A DNA stretch of 64,000 nt from Panax quinquefolius. Its lineage: Eukaryota > Streptophyta > Magnoliopsida > Apiales > Araliaceae. Numbering within the stretch: the stretch's first letter is position 1; every line of letters starts with the position of its first letter. The position numbers were made by a program, and so were the translations under genes. Where the stretch lies: assembly GCA_020205615.1 (NCBI GenBank), contig CM035167.1, positions 35,910,015-35,974,014 on the forward strand, written 5' to 3'. The notes beneath the pieces were generated by a model, which worked only from the letters and a program-made list of their open reading frames with translations, was not told the DNA's origin and made no database searches. Below are positions 59,604 through 64,000 of this stretch, one piece after another.

Positions 59604-62600
59604 TGTGATGCCTCCAAATTCTGACCTCCACTTGGTCACTCGAATTCGGTTCATCACGTTCTCATAGTAATACCATAATAACTAAAATCATACATTTACA
59701 AAAAAAGATCTAATTTAGAATAATATACAATATTTTATTATAATTATTCCCCCAAGTCTCGCAACCAACAGTGCTTAATAGATTACATAATAATATCGAA
59801 TAAAGACTTATTACATAATCCTATTTAAGCTTAAACATAGTCTAAAAATAGTCTTAATGCAACACAATAAATTTAAACATAAAAGGGACAAACTAGTCGG
59901 TAGCCTTGCCCTTGCCCTTGCCCTTGTCTTTCCCAGATACACCTCCATGTTTCGCCTTAACTGAAAGGTTTTAAATAAGCAAGAATGAGCACAAATTTCC
60001 CAGCAAGTAATATACAACAAGGGTAAGGAGTTTTATAACACAAGTTTGAAATATCGAAGTATCATCACTAAGATAGTTCAGAGTTTTGGAATAATATCAT
60101 GAATAATGAATATCAACCATTCTTGGAATAAGAACAATAATTCAATATAAATCAACAGATATATATGAATCCAAAGGCTATCAAGGTATCCGACTGGATA
60201 ACAATTTATACTGAGCAGTCACTAAGGACTATTGAACATCTACTAGAATTATCAATATTAAACTGATAACCCAAAAGAATCAAGTACTATAGATGATCAG
60301 TCCACAATACTCTAAGTTATGCATAACACCACAGTAATAATATACTCATGTGTCAGGGTTTCCAACAACATACATTCCCCTTACCTTAAGGGTTGTTCAA
60401 CTTAGTTTTCAAGATTTCTGCACCAATCAATTGGTTTGGACAGTTTTATAAACATGCATATAGTCTAGCCGAAGCAAATGGCATAGACACTTTCACAATA
60501 TTCAAGAACAATACTAAGTTCACATGAATAATAGTTTTCACAATAGTTTTAGACATACTAGCTCAATTGAACGAATAAATAGGATAACTTGCATTTAATG
60601 AGATAAGCTTACGATATTCGTTGAATAAAGTAACGCAAGAGTTAGAATACTTGCACCATGTAAGGTAGGGTTCAGATACTTGCCTTACGCGTAGTTTATC
60701 CACGTTAAGAATTTAACACTTTCGAATCCTAATCATAGCGTATTATATGTTCAAGATGTTCATTAGCTAACACAGTCATTAATCAAGCTTGACATGATTC
60801 AAGTATGCATATTTGGTACAAAAATCAGTTTATACGTCATCACAAGTTCAACCCACGTATCTTCATTTTGATATTATGCAAACCCCCTTTTGGACTTATC
60901 ACTTGAAAGTCAAAATTAACCTCCATTTACATCATATAGCATGCTTCTCAACACATTACATAGCATATTAGTCATATATTACAAGTTAAAGTAATCATAT
61001 AGGAATGCTTCAAACATCAGTTCAAAAACAAAAGTCGTTTTCGATCGTTTTGACGATCTTGATGCATACTACTAGAAGCTTAGGGAGACGGTCAGTGGTG
61101 GGTTATCCTGGCCGCACTGTGAGGTGAGCCATCGCCTTTCGGTTTACGCCCAATCCCTACATATCTATGTACTAGTACTCTATCATATCTACATGTTAGA
61201 GGTGCTCACATAATCACATAACCGTTCTTTGCGTTCATTTGTATAAGTTTGAACTTACATCTTACATGGCATTCAAACAAAACATTATCAAGCGGTTACC
61301 ATGACTCAGTACTTGGCTATATACCCACATAGAGATTTCAAGTTCTATTAATGCACATACTTGTAGCATTCATATTGCTTGTTCATAGATATTATTGTTT
61401 AAAGCTTGAAATCATGCTTTAAGCTCATGTTTATTTTGAAATCATCATGTTCCATACATATAAATCATACCTAGAGATATTATAGACATAACATGGCATC
61501 TTATCTCATTAGCATCTAGATATTCATGTGATGCAACTAGATTTTGAAAATATATCCAAGTTTTCTTTTGAAATCATTTTAGGCTTGAACTATGCAATCT
61601 AACACACATAAGACAACTTCAAAACTCTAAACATATGTAGTCAAGTTATGTTAACATGCTCGCAAGGTCAGAATATAAACTATGTAGTAATCATGCATGT
61701 TAGCTCACTAGGCTAAGCTTTTTCTTGAAAACATTTCTAACACAAGGCTTAATAAGTTTGGTCATGCTAAAAGGAACTATGCACACTATAACATGTTTAT
61801 CTATGTGTAAAATCAATCATGTATAGCTTACTAAGTTCACAATTTGAAGAACATGATCTCTAACATAGTTTGTTTTCAAAACTTAACGTCCAAATCTCCA
61901 TCTAAACCATATGCTTTCGTTAATCATGAAAATATATTAAAACATGCTCAACTTAGCATAATATACTTATACATACACATTACACATGCTTGCATGCTAG
62001 TTTAAGCCGAAATGATTGCCTAACATTGATCAGAATTGAAAAAACATGGCTTGATCTCAGAATCTGGCGCGGTACCTGCATGCGCCTCGGTTAATTAATA
62101 CGTGCAATTGCATACGCTGATTCGAACCAAGAATAGTTGGCGTCGGCAACTGTTTAGCCCAAACACAGAAATTACTAACGAATTCGATTTTAAACACTCA
62201 TGTATTAGTTAAAACATATTTATATGGTCATATAACAACTATATAACTCGTAACCAACCTCATTAACATCCAATTCCATGAATTCAAGAATTTAAATTTT
62301 AAGAGTTAAAGAACTCTGTTTACAGAAACCGAAAATGGAAACAAGGAAGAGGAGTTATACCTCTGCAACTGTGAAAGGAACTTACTCCAATTGAACTCCT
62401 AAGCTCTTAGATTACTTGTATGCTCTCAACTCTTACTTAGCAATTCTCAGACAACTCTAAGCAACACAAAAAATCTGAACCCAAGCTTGTATTTATAGAG
62501 GAAACATGAACTGGACATTGCTATTGCACTAAAGTTGATTTCATGGTGTAATGGGAAGAAACAAGGGTTATTAAAGAGTTGTTTAACAACTCCAAATCAG

Positions 62601-63725
62601 CCACATTGCTAGCAATGAACACCTATTCCATAGCCTTTTTGGAGAATACGTGATTTAGCTTCAAGTTACTGTTCATTGTACTTAGTGACACTAAATTTGA
62701 GACAAGAGAGAAAAACTCGGAAATCTTGTTATCTAGGCTTGGTTTGGTTTATTTAATTCCCATAATATAATATTAAGGTACAAGTGTTACCATATTAGGA
62801 ATTAAATGATAAATTCTATACTCTCATCATATAATTCATGTACATTAACTACACGCAATAAAATATTGTAGTTAGGCATTATTATTCAGGTAGTTCCATA
62901 ATTACCCCTACCACTCATATAACCATATTATAACCTTATTATATTAATAACTTATTTATTTATGTTAAATAAATAATTTATTCCTTCCTTGATTAATTAC
63001 CACTTAATATAATTTAATCCATTTCTTATTGATGAAATTATGAATTTTCATGACCATTAATTATCGATAAATTTCTTATTATATTTATAGATATATTGCA
63101 AATAATAATAATATCATATTATAAATTAATTACCAAGTAATCAATATTCTACCACAATTGATTAATATTAATTAATGGTTTACTTAACAATTCATTCGTC
63201 AAACATAACGTACTTTATTTCATGGTTATCAATGTCACACATATCACATAATTGTTCCATTTAATTTCCAAAGTGAAAAATTTGTTTTCTCCAACTAACT
63301 ATTTGGAATCGCTATGCGCTTGATTTATCTTCTTTGACTACAGGCGTGGGCTACTGCGTGCTACGACAATGCCAAGACTGATTTAGCTTCAGCTCGTGTC
63401 AATCTTCATCGCTAAATTCGTTATATACGACATGAATTGATGTCCACAAAAGTGTTACTACAAGTCTACGAGCGTATTTGATTACTTATATGATATCACA
63501 CGTTCAACACGATTATACTTCCTAATTTTTGTTTTAATTTGCTTAATGGATTTCCTCGTTTCACAACATGCCACACAAGGCATTCCACAATTCTCATTGT
63601 CAAATCACACTCTTTTTAATACGCATTGATCTAATACGGATCAATTGCAATAACCAACTCATAAAAAAATAACACTTATATTCGCATAAATATTATTTCC
63701 TTTAATATATTCATTTTATAGTACA
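59604..63725 (-). mobile_element. Element E: 4.1 kb solo LTR
   Basis: Minus strand starts TGTACTATAAAATG and ends TTTGGAGGCATCACA, with TG...CA termini and a perfect 5-bp target duplication. No PBS, polypurine tract or second LTR copy is found inside, which is the signature of a solo LTR left by LTR-LTR recombination. It contains a TATA box, a CCAAACCAAGCC block in U3 resembling that of A, B and D, and CTTGCCC triplets at 59904-59930. An alternative right border at 63239 (GTCACA) exists but lacks a matching target duplication. No coding sequence. Confidence 0.75.
62488..62500 (-). promoter_or_regulatory. TATA box of the E LTR
   Basis: Minus strand CTCTATAAATACAAGC, about 1.23 kb from the LTR start, close to the equivalent distance in L. 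Confidence 0.55.
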
Positions 63726-63730
63726 TCTTC

Positions 63731-64000
63731 TCTGTAAACTCTCTGATATTCTCAAGATTAAGCCATAATTTTTTTTTAACAACGTAAAATAAAACAGACG
63801 TAAGAATAAAAATGGACAAATAACTAATACCCCTACTAAATATTAGTTTACGTTAACAATTTTCAAATTAATTTGTCAGTTAAAAATTTCAAAAGCCATA
63901 AGGCTTTGTTTGGATAAAACCAATTAAAAATAAAGACTTTATATTGTTAAGCCATGTTTGGCAAAAACTAAATTAAACTCCTTTAATTTATTTTTATAAC
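63731..64000 (-). mobile_element. Element D: minus-strand LTR fragment 3 (U3 part)
   Basis: On the minus strand this contains GCCAAACATGGCTTA and GCCTTATGGCTTTTG, which correspond to element A's U3 at 8920-9000. It runs off the right edge of the window. Confidence 0.75.

Noticed and set aside
63234..63239. Alternative right border of E at GTCACA (63239)
   Set aside because: No target duplication matches TCTTC there and no polypurine tract lies upstream on the minus strand. The TCTTC at 63726 and the restored D sequence support 63725.
1..64000. Host protein-coding genes, tRNA or rRNA genes
   Set aside because: No exon-like conserved protein outside retroelement genes, no tRNA cloverleaf or rRNA sequence was recognised. 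The TGGTATCAGAGC sites are primer binding sites, not tRNA genes.

Overview
The window is plant nuclear DNA, probably from a eudicot with a large genome (my inference). It is made entirely of nested LTR retrotransposons. I found no host gene, rRNA, tRNA, CRISPR array or prokaryotic feature. Every stretch belongs to one of eight LTR elements or element fragments, which I call L, A, C, D, G, B, F and E. Most coding regions carry stops and frameshifts, so the locus looks like old silenced repeat DNA.

Layout, outermost first. D is a minus-strand LTR that is visible only in pieces (21873-22313, 58047-59603, 63731-64000) and is the oldest layer seen. Three elements interrupt it. A (3930-21872, plus) is a non-coding large-LTR element. 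G (22314-58041, minus) is a Copia element of SIRE/Maximus type with target duplication GAATA. E (59604-63725, minus) is a solo LTR with target duplication TCTTC. A is interrupted in turn by C (11396-21603, plus), another non-coding element with 4.2 kb LTRs, and by L (1-3929, minus), whose far end lies outside the window. G is interrupted twice inside its reverse transcriptase gene. One insertion is B (28744-40184, plus), a Tekay/Del-type chromovirus with target duplication AAGAT. The other is F (40620-52493, plus), an Athila-type Gypsy element with target duplication AGCAG/AGAAG. The insertion history is therefore three layers deep on both sides.

Protein-coding content. G encodes gag, then protease-integrase-RT-RNase H, then a long extra ORF between pol and the 3' LTR. 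Removing B and F makes its RT read through without a break. B encodes an unusual acidic coiled-coil ORF upstream of gag, then gag with zinc knuckles, protease, RT, RNase H, integrase and a chromodomain-like tail. F encodes gag, DLG-type protease, RT, RNase H, an uninterrupted integrase (the longest ORF in the window) and a downstream ORF2 of the 'putative plant transposon protein' type. A and C encode nothing recognisable, but they share their primer-binding leader and polypurine module with B. They look like non-autonomous relatives of the Tekay-type family.

The most interesting observations are these: the A/C junction, which cannot be a simple insertion; the exchange of sequence blocks between LTR and internal positions in A, C, B and D; the extra coiled-coil ORF upstream of gag in B; a 60-bp higher-order tandem repeat in G whose motif recurs across that element; duplicated polypurine modules; and a strong bias of LTR-pair differences toward CG and CHG contexts, which suggests either methylation-driven decay or long-read basecalling error. 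I did not find a new defence, metabolic or regulatory system.
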